64,000 nucleotides of DNA from Cinnamomum chago (taxonomy: Eukaryota; Streptophyta; Magnoliopsida; Laurales; Lauraceae). The notes beneath the pieces were generated by a model that had not been told where the DNA came from, searched no databases, and worked only from the letters and a program-made list of their open reading frames with translations. A program made the position numbers and the translations under genes. Each line of letters opens with the position of its first letter. The first letter of the stretch is position 1. Shown here in pieces: positions 22,575 to 35,106 of this stretch. The DNA lies in NCBI GenBank assembly GCA_038049695.1, contig CP142453.1, forward strand, positions 113,206,001-113,270,000. The letters run 5' to 3'.

Positions 22575-25500
22575 GGATCCTCCCACAACAGATGATGTCC
22601 CGCAATCTAAAATGATAAGAATCATGGGACAGGGGATCCTGTGTCGACACTATTATTTAGTATCACAGATGGAGATTGAAGGGTCAGGAAAGACAGCGAC
22701 AGAGCCCACTTACTAGGAAATGAAAATGAATCTATGTTTCGATACACCGTGAATTGAAGTAATCTCTAAGTATTATATTATAAAGTCTCTTGCACATAAT
22801 GAGTCCTTTGCGTATGACTTAATTCGGGCAGTAGTCCCTTTACATGCCACATTAGATATTTTCATAACTAATTTGTCCTTTCAGCTGTTTAGGCATAAAA
22901 TTTTGAATTTTAATATTTCAAATCATCCATTCTTCCTCAATTTTATGACAATGTTCTGTCATTTCTCTCATTCTTTATTTGAAGAAGATCGAAGTGTGCA
23001 GGAGGTTCTCGGTTTCTCGGTTTCGCTGGATTGAATTTGTGTCGGTCGCAGCAGTCGTAACCAGTGTTACTCTATCATCGGCAAAGAGGAAGACGAGTGT
23101 CGTCTCTTGCTTACTACTGCAGAACCATAACAGAGGTGGTCTGGGGCTCTGCTACGACGCATGGCCTCCGATGAAGAAGACATAGATCTGAGTTTGCGGA
23201 GAAGATGACCAGAAGTTATAGAGAAAATTAGAGTCGGGGCAAAGGCACCGAAGATTTGAGAAGATTTCTGGTTTCATTCACCGTCGCTGGAGAAAGAGGG
23301 CAATCTCCGCCCGGAGATCACCGCTTATCTGAGTTTTTATGAAATTTATCTAAGTTTTTTGTGAAAATTTTTAAATTCAAATCTTCCAAGAGAATCCGAA
23401 CTCTGTTTAGTAAAAAGGAATTTTTTTGGAAAATCTATCTGAGTTTTTTTGAAAAAAAAAATAATTTTCGAATTTTTGAACTACAAATCTTCCAAGAGGA
23501 TCCGAATTCAAATTTTTGAAATCTATTTGTGCTTTTGAATTTTATTTGTCTTTTGAAATTGCAGTTGACCATTATTAATGGCATATCCCACTAATCATAG
23601 GATATGATTTATCTTTAAATAAATAAACAAATTTAAAGAAAGGGTAACTTGGACATTTTATGTGTTTAAATTTGGGAAAATGACTTACCACACTATGAAA
23701 AATGATTGTAGATCTAAGACAAGAAAGTGCAATGTTTAGGTAATTGTCGCCAAATGCCCCAATAACATATAGGGAGTTATGATTATTATTTTTTAGTTGT
23801 TTGATGGGGAATCTTTTTATCTTTTGGTATAAAATGGGGATATTTTTTTGTTAGTAGAGAAAGGATGTTGCTTTGTTACTTTTTTTTGAAAAATGAGGGA
23901 ATTTTGAATTTATGTACTTTTGATATGACCATTGTCTTTTCTAGTAGATTGTCAAACACACCCTCAAGTAGAAAAGGAGTCTGGATACGCAGAAGCCTAC
24001 ACAAGTGAAAAGGGAAGTCCACACATGTAGAAAAATGTGGCATATTCAAAATTCAAATCCTAAGAAGTCTGGTGAAAACTGTCACTCCTTACCACTCGGA
24101 TAAGGACCTTCTCGATTGAAGGGATTAAGGGGTGGACAAGGATTGGGGTTCAACTTGATACATGGGGTGGTCCTATATGAATCTTTTCATTCCCATTTTG
24201 ATCCATGGCTGGTTCTCACGGGAAGTTCGCATCCGAACATTTCCCATTATTTAGTTCATACAATGCGCTTGCTTAGTTCATATTTTTTTCAATCTTCTTA
24301 TTTGTGTAAAAAAAGAAGAATAAAAAAATAACTAATGAAGTTTTTGCCACTAAACATTAATGATTATCGATGACATTTGAAATTTAATATATATAACTCC
24401 AACTCCTTCCTAAATTCAATCCGAATGAGTGCATTTCTTTTATTATAAAACCCAGCGACACCTCAAAGAAGAAATTAGCATAATCAATAATATGCATTCG
24501 CAAATGCATATTATTTTCTTTTTGGGCTTATTTGTTTCCCCATTGATCATCCAACTCCATTGGTCCTCCTTGAATCAAAGGTTAATTTCTATGGATCAAT
24601 GGCATGTGGTGGGCCACTTCAAGTATAATTCAAGCCTTTGTGAAGTAAAATCTCTCATGTGGGGCTTAGGGATTTATTATAAGATTTCCATCGGTGAAAA
24701 TCTCATAGCTTCATGCATATTATTGGGTTATGAGTTTTTTTATATGATTTATGGCATATGGTGGGCCACTTCAATTAGGCTTCATGCTTTTGTGAAATAG
24801 TAATCTCACATGTGGGGCTTGTTGTGCAAGCTGGGTAGCCAATTAGAAACCAAAAGGCGTGGAAACTAACAATAATTGCATATCAATAATTACGCGGGGC
24901 CTACCTTGTGGATCTCATTCACATGTACTAGCATAAAGCTCTGTGCGATGCACAAGTTAAGTCTCATGTAACCTGAATAATATCTGAAATATATAAATCC
25001 ATTTATATGAAACACATAACACAAAGTATTTAGGTCTCATCCATTTTTGACAGATTCTACACTGTAATTGCCTCATCTAGGTCTTATCCATCTTTGAGTT
25101 AAAATAAAGGGACACAGAGAGGGAGGTTGGTTGGGAGAAGTGTGAAAAAGAAATGTCCAAAGTTGGTGTGATGAATAGTTTTAGTGGAGAAATTGTTTAA
25201 AGATATGAAATGGGTGTTTTCTTCTTTTAAGAGATGCAACCATTGAATCAAAGAGAGATAAAAAAGTTGGCATGTCTCTTGAAGTAATAAATGGGGCCCA
25301 ATTGCTGATGTGGCTCAAGGAAAGAGAGATTTGAGAGTCTTTTGTGTAACTGCTTTCTAACCACTATTCACCTTTCAAGAGAAAGAATGGTGCAAATGCT
25401 CCTAGTGAATGTAGGCGTGCATAAGGGTGGGCCCTGATCTAAGCCCATTTTGTCAAGTAATAAATAGCATGACAGTATGTAATGTGCATGAGAATCCACC

Positions 25501-25720
25501 ACGTGAGAGAGTGATTTGAGGATTAAGATAAGAAGATAAAATAAAAAAGTTAGGAAATGAGAGATTTTAGAGGAAGTTAGAAGGATTTTAGAAATGTAGG
25601 TTTAGGAAACCATAATCTTAATTTATAAGTATTTTTCTTAAAGGAAAAGTCACCTACTAATGACGTGGCACCCTCCACAGCCCTCCTCCCCGTTTGCTTT
25701 AATATATATAATATATACTA
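22575..25720. other. intergenic DNA without recognised gene
   Basis: 22980-23330 is GC-richer, with a 68-codon plus-strand open frame (22979-23185) that I do not recognise; it may be a captured gene fragment but no domain supports this. 24601-24665 and 24752-24822 are diverged direct copies (GGCAT(G)TGGTGGGCCACTTCAA). The rest is AT-rich and featureless to me. Confidence 0.4.
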
Positions 25721-25871
25721 GGGAGATGCTCCTATGAGAGATATCTCTCACCTTAAATGAGAGTTGTGTGGAGGCTCTTACATCCATATCCAATGCCAAC
25801 AACTTAAATATGATGCCCCCCACACAATCTCTCATTTAAGGTGAGAGATATCTCTCATAGCATCAACTCCC
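25721..25871. mobile_element. hairpin MITE
   Basis: About 50-bp inverted ends: the block ATGAGAGATATCTCTCACC followed by TTAAATGAGAG occurs at both ends in opposite orientation, with outer GGGAG / CTCCC. Embedded in (TA)-rich DNA, so a TA duplication (Stowaway-like) is plausible but not countable. Confidence 0.75.
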
Positions 25872-26960
25872 ATATATATATATTATAATCATATATGTGT
25901 ATTTTTTTAAAAACAAATAGACCATTAGGCCCTATTTATTTTCATCGAGATGCATAGGAATTAATGCATAGAGTGGTTAAAAACGAATATTAAAGGTGAA
26001 TTACGAGTAATGAGTATCAAATAACATATTCTTTTGATTTTATTTGTCTAAAAGAAAATATTAATTTTCTACAAAAAAAGAAAGGAAAACTACGGAAAAA
26101 ATCCCCGTAGCACACCTAAAGTAAGGAGAGGCCCCAGCATCAGTTTAGAGACGGGACGAGTCCTTTGGGTGGGTTTTTGTTTTGTTTTTTTTTTTTTTTG
26201 TCGTTTAACAATGTTGTTGATATTGACAATATAAAATATCGACAGCTATGCGTAAACCCTTTAAACATCGCCCCGTGTCTGCAGTTCTTTGTCAGAACTT
26301 TTTCATCGACTACAACCTGTGTTGTGGCGAATTTCCTTCTTATAAAACACCTCAAAAATTACTCTCAGTGGTGGTTGGATCCATTAATAGGTTGGTACAC
26401 ACAATAAACACATTTCTTTGCACCATCTACCATAAAATGTCATAAGTTTGAATTGTTTTCAGTAATGATTTCTTTCAGTTGTGGTCTGAACCCTAAATGA
26501 AGTCATTTTAAAACTGTACCAGTTGTGTAAATGCATATCTGTATGTAGCTTTGCGTAAAGATTACCATTTGTGTAGTAAATATCATTTTCGTTTTGGACT
26601 TGGTTAATATCACTTTCGTTTTGGGTTTTTAGGGTTTGAAAAGGTTTTTTTTTTTTTTTTGTAGGCGTTGTTTTTCTCTATTGCATTCTTTCACTAAGTG
26701 GCACTTAGTATAGTTTTTTTATTACCACATTACATAACTCTAATATGACTATAAACCTTATTTTATGATCAAATAGGGCCCAACATGGGCATTTTGATAG
26801 TGGCTAATGGTTTAGAAATATACACTTGTTCTGTCTTTCAAAATGTATGTATCTTTCATATTTCTCTAAATTATGTTCTTGTGATTTGACGATAGTATAT
26901 CAGTTAGCGAGGTGTTGGTCATATTCCACTATGATGGTGACTTCTAATTCAATATAATCC

Positions 26961-27341
26961 GTGTACAATGGAGGAAATCAAAAGATGAGATATTTACCGA
27001 CGGATATAACATATGACTCACTGGTTAACGAAGCAACTGAAGCATCTAATTGGAACTCATCCATCCAGAGATTAAGCATACAATACCTTCATCACAATGG
27101 ACGGGCATTTTCAATGGCAAGCATCGACAACGATAATGATTTGAAGAGAATGTTCAAAGCATCTGGGAATGATGTGAATGAGATATATCTATATGTCTTC
27201 AAAGAGCCCAAGAACCGGCAAAGTATAGGAGGAGAACAATGGAGGTATGTGCATAGGTTGTATTTGCATGAATTGACTGCTAATGTATATGGGTTCCATG
27301 TTGGCTTAAAGATTGCAGAAATTTTTTGGTCCGGTTGGTGA
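26961..27341 (+). pseudogene. PB1-like N-terminal remnant of a MuDR-type transposase
   Basis: 126 codons. YNGG near the start, DNDNDLKRMFKA in the middle and IYLYVFKEP after it match the spacing of the PB1-like domain found at the N-terminus of plant MuDR transposases. The zinc-ribbon, catalytic and SWIM domains that should follow are missing; after about residue 95 the sequence becomes TGTAAATGGGTT-type low complexity. It lies inside the MULE at 26083-29831, which supports the assignment. Confidence 0.55.
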
Positions 27342-27666
27342 TGTAAATGGGTTGTTCAAGGCTTGAACAGTGCAGTTCATTTTTTTGGGTTGGCTGCTGA
27401 TGTAAATGGGCTGGTTGGATGTAAATGGGTTGCGCATAACATATTTTCAACATTGCAAAAGGGATCAATGTAAATGGGCTGGTTGGTGATGTAATGTTGG
27501 AATGTAAATGGTGATATAAATGAGGTTTATCTAAATTTAGATTAAGTTGTATTCAGTTGCTCCATGTTATTTGTGCTTAAGTATTTCCTTTCACCATAAG
27601 TGCAACTTTATGTTTGGGTTTACACTTATTTTTAAACACGACCTTTCAAGCAACTACAAACTCATA

Positions 27667-28060
27667 ACTTTTAATTCATCCCACTGACGAAATTAGTCGA
27701 TACCAACAGCTTTAAGTTGTCAATATCGACAATGTTTATACAATCCAGCAGCTGCTGACTTACAACTTTTAATTCATCCCACTGACGAAAATAGTTGATA
27801 TCGACAACTTAAAGATGTTGATATCGACAAATTTTTTTTTTCATTCCAGTAGCTCCTGACTTACAACTTTTAATTTGTCTCACTGACGAAACTAGTCGAT
27901 ACCGACAACTTAAAGTATTCAATATCGACAGCTTTTATCCATTCCAGCAGTTACTGACTTACAACTTTTAATTCATACCCCTGACGAAACTAATCGATAT
28001 CGACAACGTTTATACATTCCAGCAGAAACTTTCTTACAACTTTTAATTCATCTCACATCA
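27667..28060. repeat. subterminal tandem array, about 100-bp unit, five copies
   Basis: Units start with ACTTTTAATTCAT at 27667, 27765, 27866, 27964 and 28039 (spacing 98, 101, 98, 75). Each carries CACTGACGAAA-TAGTCGATA (fourth and fifth diverge) followed by TATCGACAA words and ATTCCAGCAG. The unit repeats the short inverted words TATCGACAA/TTGTCGATA. Confidence 0.85.
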
Positions 28061-28833
28061 CTTCAAGAAAGCCTGTGGCAGTGATAGCAACAACATCATG
28101 AACCTTCTTGTAAAAAAAAAAAAAAAAGACAAACAACTCCTTTATCAATCCACCCCAAACATAGCAACAAAACCACCACCGTCCCTTCTTCTCAAACCAA
28201 AACAACTCTCCCCATTTCAATCTCAATTGCTGTCATACAGATTGCAAGTACTTTTTTCAAGCAGTTACTCTCAACTGCAAATTCATAACAAAACATACAG
28301 GTGCCATCAATGAAAATGTACCGGATGCTTTCTACTTAGAGAACATGAAGCAGTATATCAAGTGGATCCCCAACAGATTGCATTCATTAAACCTGTGGAA
28401 CCCTAACATGCATTCAACCATTCTATTGACAATATGCTAACAGTAAAGAAAAAAAAAAAAAACAGTATGAGGCAAAGTATACGTACTCCAACAAAATGAT
28501 TCTATATACAAGTATAATTCATTATGCACAATGGCAAAAGGAGGCAAAATATAAGTCTGTCAACCTGATAGACTGATGAAACACCATATCAAAGGCAATA
28601 TTGCAATTTACAACAAAAAACTACAACCAAAACAGAAGCCCCATAAGCACCATCCAACAAACATTTTCCAAAACAAAACATAGAATATTTTTCATGCGCT
28701 GTACGCTCTTTGTTGGAAATCACCATCAAAGGCATAATAGGAAGTCATTCAAGTCGGTCAAACCCAGTCTGTTGGCATTTAACCGCCAGCTCCTTTTGAA
28801 TATCTCTATGATGATTTTGCTGCGAAAGTAGGG

Positions 28834-28918
28834 AATGTCTTCTTGAGTGAAGTTGATGCTATGGTGGTGCACACAGTGTTCCGCGAAAGTAGGGAGTGTC
28901 TTCTTGAGTGAAGTTGAA
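28834..28918. repeat. short direct duplication inside the MULE
   Basis: GAAAGTAGGGA(A/G)TGTCTTC followed by TTGAGTGAAGTTGA occurs twice, 58 bp apart, near 28825 and 28883. Confidence 0.7.
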
Positions 28919-29840
28919 ATCTGCCCCTTTTTTAGCACTTCAAACGGTCAATATGCTCTGTTGACTTTGTAGATCTCGCAATGTAAATCAGTAGGATGAA
29001 ACGGAGCGCAATTTGGAGTCCGGATGGCTTCAGAAACTGCTGGGCTTCTAAACTGGGTTAGGTTGAACCTGACCTGAACTCGAACTGGCCTGGACAATAA
29101 CCCAAAACAGATTCTTCTTTTTCCCTGCCTTGTTCCAGATTCTGGTTCTGCAATGAAAAAACAGGGACAACGCATGCTGCCTTCTTTTGCTTCAGCGTCG
29201 GTGAACGGAGATCTGTTGTTGCGCTGATGGATTCCGGTGACTTGCAGCCTGGCGATGTGCTGCGCACAAGACCAGCGCCGATCTGCGTGGCCCACCTTCT
29301 GCAGGAAAAGGATCAAAACGCTGCCTTTCAGGGGAAATGCTGGCAGCGTATACTCCTTTGGTTCCGGTGACGATGAATGGCTGGAATCCTGTATTTTCAA
29401 GGGTGTTGGCGCGAATCCCCTTCTTCTCCGGTTCGGTTCTGTGACAGAACCTGGTTCTACAAAAGGCGACTGGCAGCGAAACCAAAGATCGATTCGATCC
29501 TCTGATTCTGCTCCGGTTACGGTTTCTCTAAGTGCAGAGATCCGCGTGGCCCGCCGTTATCGTTTCAGAATCCCTGAATCCTCTTATTGTCTTTGATCAA
29601 GAGAGAAACACGGTGTCGACAGGGACAGGCACTATGGAAGAGGATCAGGGAAAAAGGAGGACGACGCAATGGGGAAGAAGGGGGTTTCTTGTGTTTTTTG
29701 TATAACCGCATTATGGGAACAATATCAAGAAATATGTAAAAAAAAACCCGGAAGGGGCCCTCGTCTCTAAACTCCTATCAGGCCGTCCAACTACTCATGC
29801 TCACTATGGTGCTTTTTCCCGTAGTTTTCCCAAAAAAGAA

Positions 29841-30305
29841 AGAAAAAGAAAATGTTATTTTGTGTTCAGTTTTGGAGATTCAACTTTAGGCCATGTTTGT
29901 TTCCATTAAAATACATGAGAATTGAATACATAGGTGTGTTGAAAATAAAGACTAAAAGTAAATTTAAAAAAATGAGCACCAAATAACACCTTTTTATTCT
30001 ATTTACCTAAAAAAATGTTATTTGATGTTCATTTTTTTAAAACTCCTCTTTTAAATTTCTTTTTAACCACGGATCTATTCTAATGCAAACATTTAGGCCT
30101 TGATCTCTATTTCTAACCACTCTACGTATTCAATTTTTATGCATTCTAATACGACCAAACAAGGCCCTAATGCTTTCAATAACTTCCATGCCTTTCTTAT
30201 TTTGGAATACTGGGGCCATCTAATAAACAATCAACCCAATCACACCAACTGCTTAGATGAGATTTGCTTAATTTAGCAACCATCTAAACTGAAACACAAA
30301 ACTAT
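29841..30305. other. spacer between two elements
   Basis: AT-rich DNA with no gene or element boundary that I can support. Confidence 0.4.
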
Positions 30306-30308
30306 TAA

Positions 30309-31339
30309 GGGGGTGTTTGGAAACGAGATATTTTAAGATATTTTGCTATATTATCTACTAGTTTAGAATGTAATCCATTCACCTGAAAAGGAGGTATTTG
30401 GATAACTTAGAAAGTATCTTACAATATCTCACTTTCTTCCAAAGACCGTCATATTACATTAACCAAGGATATGCTGTATAAAATAATCTTTAAAAAATCT
30501 TTTCTAACTACGAATGAAGAGTTTGAGTAAAAATCATAGGAGAGTTCATGAGCAACCATTACTTATAATGACCCACTATAATTTTTAACATTTATGGGCC
30601 CCACTATTAGATTGGCCCCACAGTGCTTACAAATTTAATGTGGGGTCCTATAGCCATATCACGACAACATAGCCCTTCTTAATTATCAATATTAGGTGGG
30701 TCCTACAAGTGTCACGCTAGGGGCTTTCATTGTGATTACCAACATTAGGTGGGTCCTATACTATCAAAATTAACCAGGTCCCATGATTATCAAGATTGAA
30801 TTGTGTGATTGTAATTATCAATTTGCCATCATTAAATGGGTCCCACTATTTGATAGCTCTCCTATTGTGAATATGACTACCATCATTAAATGGGTCCCAC
30901 AATGATTTCTCATAAAAGAAACTAGATATGGCCATTTGTGATAATCAACATTAGATGTATTATAGTATAGTTACCAACATTTGGTGGACCCGCCTTAATT
31001 AAACAACGTTGCTTGGATCTAATGATTTAAATTTAATCTTATATTTCTTTTTCCAATAAATGGGTCCTACCATGATTATTAACACATGTGATTACTAATT
31101 AGTGGGTCATGTGTTGGGTTAATTGATTATATTCTCTCCATTTCTTATTTGGTATATCATCTTGTGAGTATTTTTTATAAATTGTCAAACACTTCAAAGG
31201 TATATTAAAATATGTGAAGATTGCCAAATACCATAAGTGACACAATAGAATAATATGACACTATTTTATTATATGATAATGAAATCTTACAATATTTAAA
31301 CTTGTTAATATTATATTATGCACTTATCCAAACACCCCC
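30309..31339. mobile_element. PIF/Harbinger-like non-autonomous element
   Basis: Ends GGGGGTGTTTGGA and TCCAAACACCCCC are exact inverted repeats, flanked by TAA at 30306-30308 and 31340-31342, the three-base target duplication of Harbinger/Tourist elements. The 1.03-kb interior contains many diverged copies of an AAATGGGTCCCAC(A/T)AT-like word and no transposase. Confidence 0.75.
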
Positions 31340-31689
31340 TAAACGTCAAAAGCCTTAAAACAAAAGGTTAACATCTTCTCGTCTATGTCAGCTCTAATCT
31401 AAATCCCGACCAATCCATTCCCGCACCATCCATCATCATCAATAATTGACATGCTTGACATGGGCCCCACAGGTGGGGTACAGCCTAGATGGACCTGTTT
31501 ACAGTCTAGACTTTGGGTCCTGTAGGTAGCACTTTATTGCCATTCTTCAAGTGAATTTTTTTTTTTTTTGGGACTTGGTGAAATTCAAGGGAGTCCTCGT
31601 TTGGGAAGCACGAGAAAATTTTCCATTTTTAATTGAGTTGGCAGAGTGTATTAATTTGTGCAAGACTAACACTAGAGAGTCATTCAAGT

Positions 31690-32100
31690 AGGAATGTAAA
31701 TGGGTATTCCTAGGTTCCGACCCGTTAATAATTATTTTTGAGTCTTTATTTAAGTTCCGATAAATAAACGGATTCGGGTTTGGGTCTATCTTTTGAACCC
31801 CGTGACCTAAACAAGTTCGAGTCCGGGTTCAGTTCCACTTTGGTTCTGACCTGTGGACCCAACATATTGCATTAAGTTTAAAAAAATTCTCTAAAAATTA
31901 GTTTTTTTTTTTTTTTTTCTAAATAATTCTCAACTAAAGCCGGACCCGGATCCGGACCCATCTCGTTACTAGGTCCGGTTCCAGCTTCATATTCTCATTA
32001 ACGATTCCAATTCCGGATCAAAGAAACTTGCTCCGAACCGGGTCTAGGTCCATGGTCTCATAAACGGATCCGAAACTGACCCTTTTTACAACCCTACAAT
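31690..32100. repeat. degenerate MITE, GGAATGTAAATGGGT type
   Basis: The left end GGAATGTAAATGGGTA is loosely inverted in the right end ACCCTTTTTACAACCCTA; the interior repeats GGGTTCGAG-, CCGGACCCGG- and AACGGATCCG-like words in both orientations. No clear target duplication was found. Confidence 0.4.
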
Positions 32101-32199
32101 CAAGCATGAAAAATGTCAAGGAAGGAGATATGAGATACGCATGCCATGAGAAAATCGGGGCTCAAGATAGCAAGCATGCATGCGGATTGTTTGAGTCGC

Positions 32200-32579
32200 T
32201 AGGGGTGCTCATGGGCTGGGCTAGCCCGAGCCCGAGCTCGAGCCCAATCCGAGCCTAGCCCTCTTTGGGCCGAACTTGGATATGTAATGAGGGCTTCATT
32301 AATAAATGGGCTGGACTTGGATTAAGTGATAGAAAGCCCATAGCCTGGCCTGGATTGGTAAGAAATGCATGTAATTTAATTTAATTAGTGCTCTAATTCC
32401 CACAAAAGTGATGAAAAACCCGGCTTAACCCGGCCCGATTGATTAAATGGGCAGGCTCGGGCCTAACTTTCATGGCCCGCATCAGGCTTGGGTCGGGCCT
32501 AGGCCAGTGTTTCTAAAGCCAGGTCGGGCTTGGATATGCCTACCTTAGCAAGACCCAACCCGGCCCATGAACACCCCTA
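32200..32579. mobile_element. hAT-type MITE with TAGGGGTG ends
   Basis: TAGGGGTGCTCATGGGC at the left and GCCCATGAACACCCCTA at the right are near-perfect inverted repeats; the body consists of CCCGAGCCC/GGCCCGG words. A matching 8-bp target duplication was not visible, so the insertion site has probably decayed. A diverged relative lies at 44358-44668. Confidence 0.65.
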
Positions 32580-32580
32580 A

Positions 32581-33020
32581 CTTTCACTCCTTTTAAGTGA
32601 AGAATTCCCCCAAACTTTCACTCCTTTTAAGTGAAGAATTCTTGGGCCTGTTTCATTTATGGAATTTAATGAATTCTCGTCGTGGGAATTCCCGAATTCC
32701 CAAGCATAGTGGAATTCCTGGATGCTTCATTAGATTTGAGCATCTAGGAATTTCACCAAAATGCCGAAAGGGTGAAGTTCTTGAACTCCCAAAGGTTATT
32801 TAGGAACTTTCATGTAGCTGGAATCCACAAATGCTAATAAAGAAAAAGGGTAGTTAGAGATTTTAGGGAACAAGATGTCACGTCATGTCCATGAGTTCCT
32901 GATATGGTGAATTCCTAACAAAAGCCCCACAAATGAATATCTGCTCTACATTGTAAGTGCACACACTCCAATGGGCTAACACTTACAGATTCTAAGTGCA
33001 CACACTCTAATGGACTAAAA
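32581..33020. repeat. two short tandem duplications
   Basis: CTTTCACTCCTTTTAAGTGA plus AGAATTC occurs in tandem (unit 34 bp) at 32581-32642. AAGTGCACACACTC(C/T)AATGG occurs twice, 40 bp apart, at about 32957 and 32997. Between them lies GGGCCTGTTTC...TAACAAAAGCCCC, possibly a decayed MITE. Confidence 0.6.
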
Positions 33021-33039
33021 CTTAGTGGAAAAAAAAAAG

Positions 33040-34285
33040 AATTTCAAAAATATTTTTTGATTCTTTTGCTAAAGGTCATTTGTATTAAAAAGAGAACTAA
33101 AACAAGGCAAAGCCCTATAAAAGCAGGGCATTGGAAAAAATAAATAAAAATAAAGGCAAAATGCCCCAAACGCCAAATAAAGGCTTCCATATTCCATACA
33201 AAGCAAAAAAAAAAAACAAAAAAAAAACAAAAAACAAAAAAAAACAAAAAACAAAACCAAGCCAAGATTCTCCTACCAAAAGACAAGGGAGAGAAAAACA
33301 CAACATAGCCGGAGCCTAAACCCAAAAGAAAGAAGCAGAAACATTGAGCTTTTCAACAGTCACGAACTTCAATGGCCAAATCCATCAAGGCTAAGCACGA
33401 GAGGATGAAGTTGCTGAATATTGGTTCGATCTGGGAGAGTGCCTAACAAATCAGAGATGCACTCTTTGAATAGAGATCTGGCTCTTGATAGGGAAGGCCT
33501 GATGTAGTTAAACTTAGTCATTACGATAAGTCCAAAGAATGAAAATGAGGTGGAAGAAAGCTGTAGCTGCACTTTTCCTTCCACAACATCTTTACGTATG
33601 GAAAGAGCAGTCCAAATGAACTCCAAAGAAGGATTGTTTGGACATGAGATCCCTTCAAGAGAAAAGGCCACTTTCAAAGACTAATTGCTTGATCACATTC
33701 AAAGAAGATTCAGCATTGGAGTGGTAGTTGTAACATCTAGAAGCCAGCGGAATAACTTTTGATTTTGCCCAGCTATATATATGTCGGAGTTTTCCTCTTC
33801 AGAGAAGACACCAAATCAAGCATGAAAGTTTGTGGTTGATGAAGGTACTCCAAACCAGATTCGCCCAGGGGACTGTCAGAGCCTGATAACGAACTAAGTT
33901 CCAAGTTGCTGAAAGAGAAAACTTGCTTTCGCTACCACTCTTGCCCATCCATATCAATTTATCTGGGACTAATTCAGCTGCACCTGGCAAATAGACCGAG
34001 AATGCTCTCTGCGGGAAATTTTGTAGAGCAGTAGGAATGTAGTTTGTAATGCTCCAAGAGCCATCAATAGAGATGATAGTAGAGACAGTCTCAAGAGGGG
34101 AAAAGCTAAACTTTGGAAATCTGTGAGCTATGGGATCATGGTCAATCCATTTGTCGATCGAACCGAAGGCTATTAATAGAATTCTCATTGCCAACAAACC
34201 ACTTGCAAGCACCTTGGATAAAGGGAGAGAGCAGACGAAACCGCTAGCAGATACAAGAACCATGGCAGTCTGAAATCGCCCCTAA
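33040..34285 (-). mobile_element. 5'-truncated LINE (L1-type) fragment
   Basis: On the minus strand 34263-33799 encodes a diverged C-terminal segment of a LINE reverse-transcriptase polyprotein: DKLIWMGKSGSESKFSLSA is the 'W..S.SGKFSVKSA' motif and LVWSTFINHKLSCLIWCLL the 'IW....P.K...F.WR' zinc-knuckle (zf-RVT) region. 33677-33369 continues with typical post-domain sequence. At the left end, TAATACAAATGACCTTTAGC and an A-rich stretch (minus strand) look like a LINE 3' end. The frame is broken several times and there is no endonuclease or RT core. Confidence 0.65.
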
Positions 34286-34758
34286 AGAGAAGATACATAC
34301 TTAAATTTGTAGAAGTCATTAAAAAATTCCTAAGGTCGGATGTTTGCAAGCATTTATACATGCGATGAAATTGCATATACGTGTTAAAATACACTTGTAG
34401 TTTCTTTATCCAAATAGTCCTAATCATAGAAGTGAGAAGTACTATATTTCATAGATCGTTTGTGAAGACATACAAGGGGAAAAAAATTAAGATAATAAAT
34501 AAATTTATTCACATTACTGGCCGGATTAAGGACATACAATCTAATATTGATATGGTTATACAACAATGAAGAGTGAAAAATGTGAGTTTTAATCTTTGAT
34601 CAAAATGACACTCAGTTGGGATACTAATTGGCCAAAAATGTAAATTGTTTTCTATTTTTTTTTTTTAATTCTAATTTGGATCTGCATGTTTTTTTTTTCC
34701 TTCAATAGAATATAGAGAGAAAGAGTTGGTGCTTTGTGCTCGTGGGTTTCCTTGTGTA

Positions 34759-35097
34759 TGATAGATTTGAATGCGGAGACTCCGACACGTAGCCGGAGAT
34801 CTGTGTGCGATCCGGCGATTGGGAAGCTCCGCGGATCTCTTCGCCTCTTGTCTTTCCTATAGGATAGAATCATGTCAACCCTAGGGCTCCCTTATCTTAT
34901 ATAGACAAGTCCCAAAGAGTCACATTTACTAGAGACTTCTTCGCCAAGAAACCCACATCCACTAATCCTATTGAGAGTCTTATTAGTGAGACCAGATCAT
35001 CAAGTCTTACATTAAGTGAGATTGTATTCTCTGTTGGCATCTGCCCTGCTTGATCTGACGTGGGACCCATGGCATGTGGGCCACACGATTTCCTACA
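34759..35097 (-). repeat. 3' LTR of the Copia element
   Basis: Minus strand TGTAGGAAATCGTG...CAAATCTATCA, 339 bp, preceded by AAGTGTGAGAT as a polypurine-like tract. A diverged partial copy of the same LTR lies at about 60725-60905. Confidence 0.8.
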
Positions 35098-35106
35098 ATC
35101 TCACAC

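Larger units (their letters stand above)
26083..29831. mobile_element. Mutator-like element, 3.75 kb, non-autonomous
   Basis: Flanked by 9-bp AAAAAAGAA at 26074-26082 and 29832-29840. The ends AGGAAAACTACGG and CCGTAGTTTTCCC are inverted, with further paired blocks (GTTTAGAGACG(A/G)G) over about 85 bp. Inside are a PB1-like open frame (26961-27341), a tandem array (27667-28060) and a GC-rich right part (28950-29700) with no recognised domain. There is no MURA catalytic domain, so the element needs help from elsewhere. Confidence 0.85.

Noticed and set aside
27660..28060. CRISPR-like or satellite array
   Set aside because: Units of about 100 bp are contiguous and diverged with no spacer pattern, and the window is a plant nuclear genome.
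28948..29596. Several open frames of 97-150 codons on both strands
   Set aside because: The segment is GC-rich inside a MULE, so long frames are expected by chance; none shows a domain. Kept only as a possible captured fragment.
32200..32579. 8-bp target duplication for the TAGGGGTG MITE
   Set aside because: The flanks TGAGTCGC and ACTTTCAC do not match, so the duplication could not be claimed.
33044..33325. Overlapping open frames on both strands (Phe-rich minus, Lys-rich plus)
   Set aside because: They arise from an A-rich tract (AAAAAACAAAAAAAAAC) near the LINE 3' end; low complexity, no domain.
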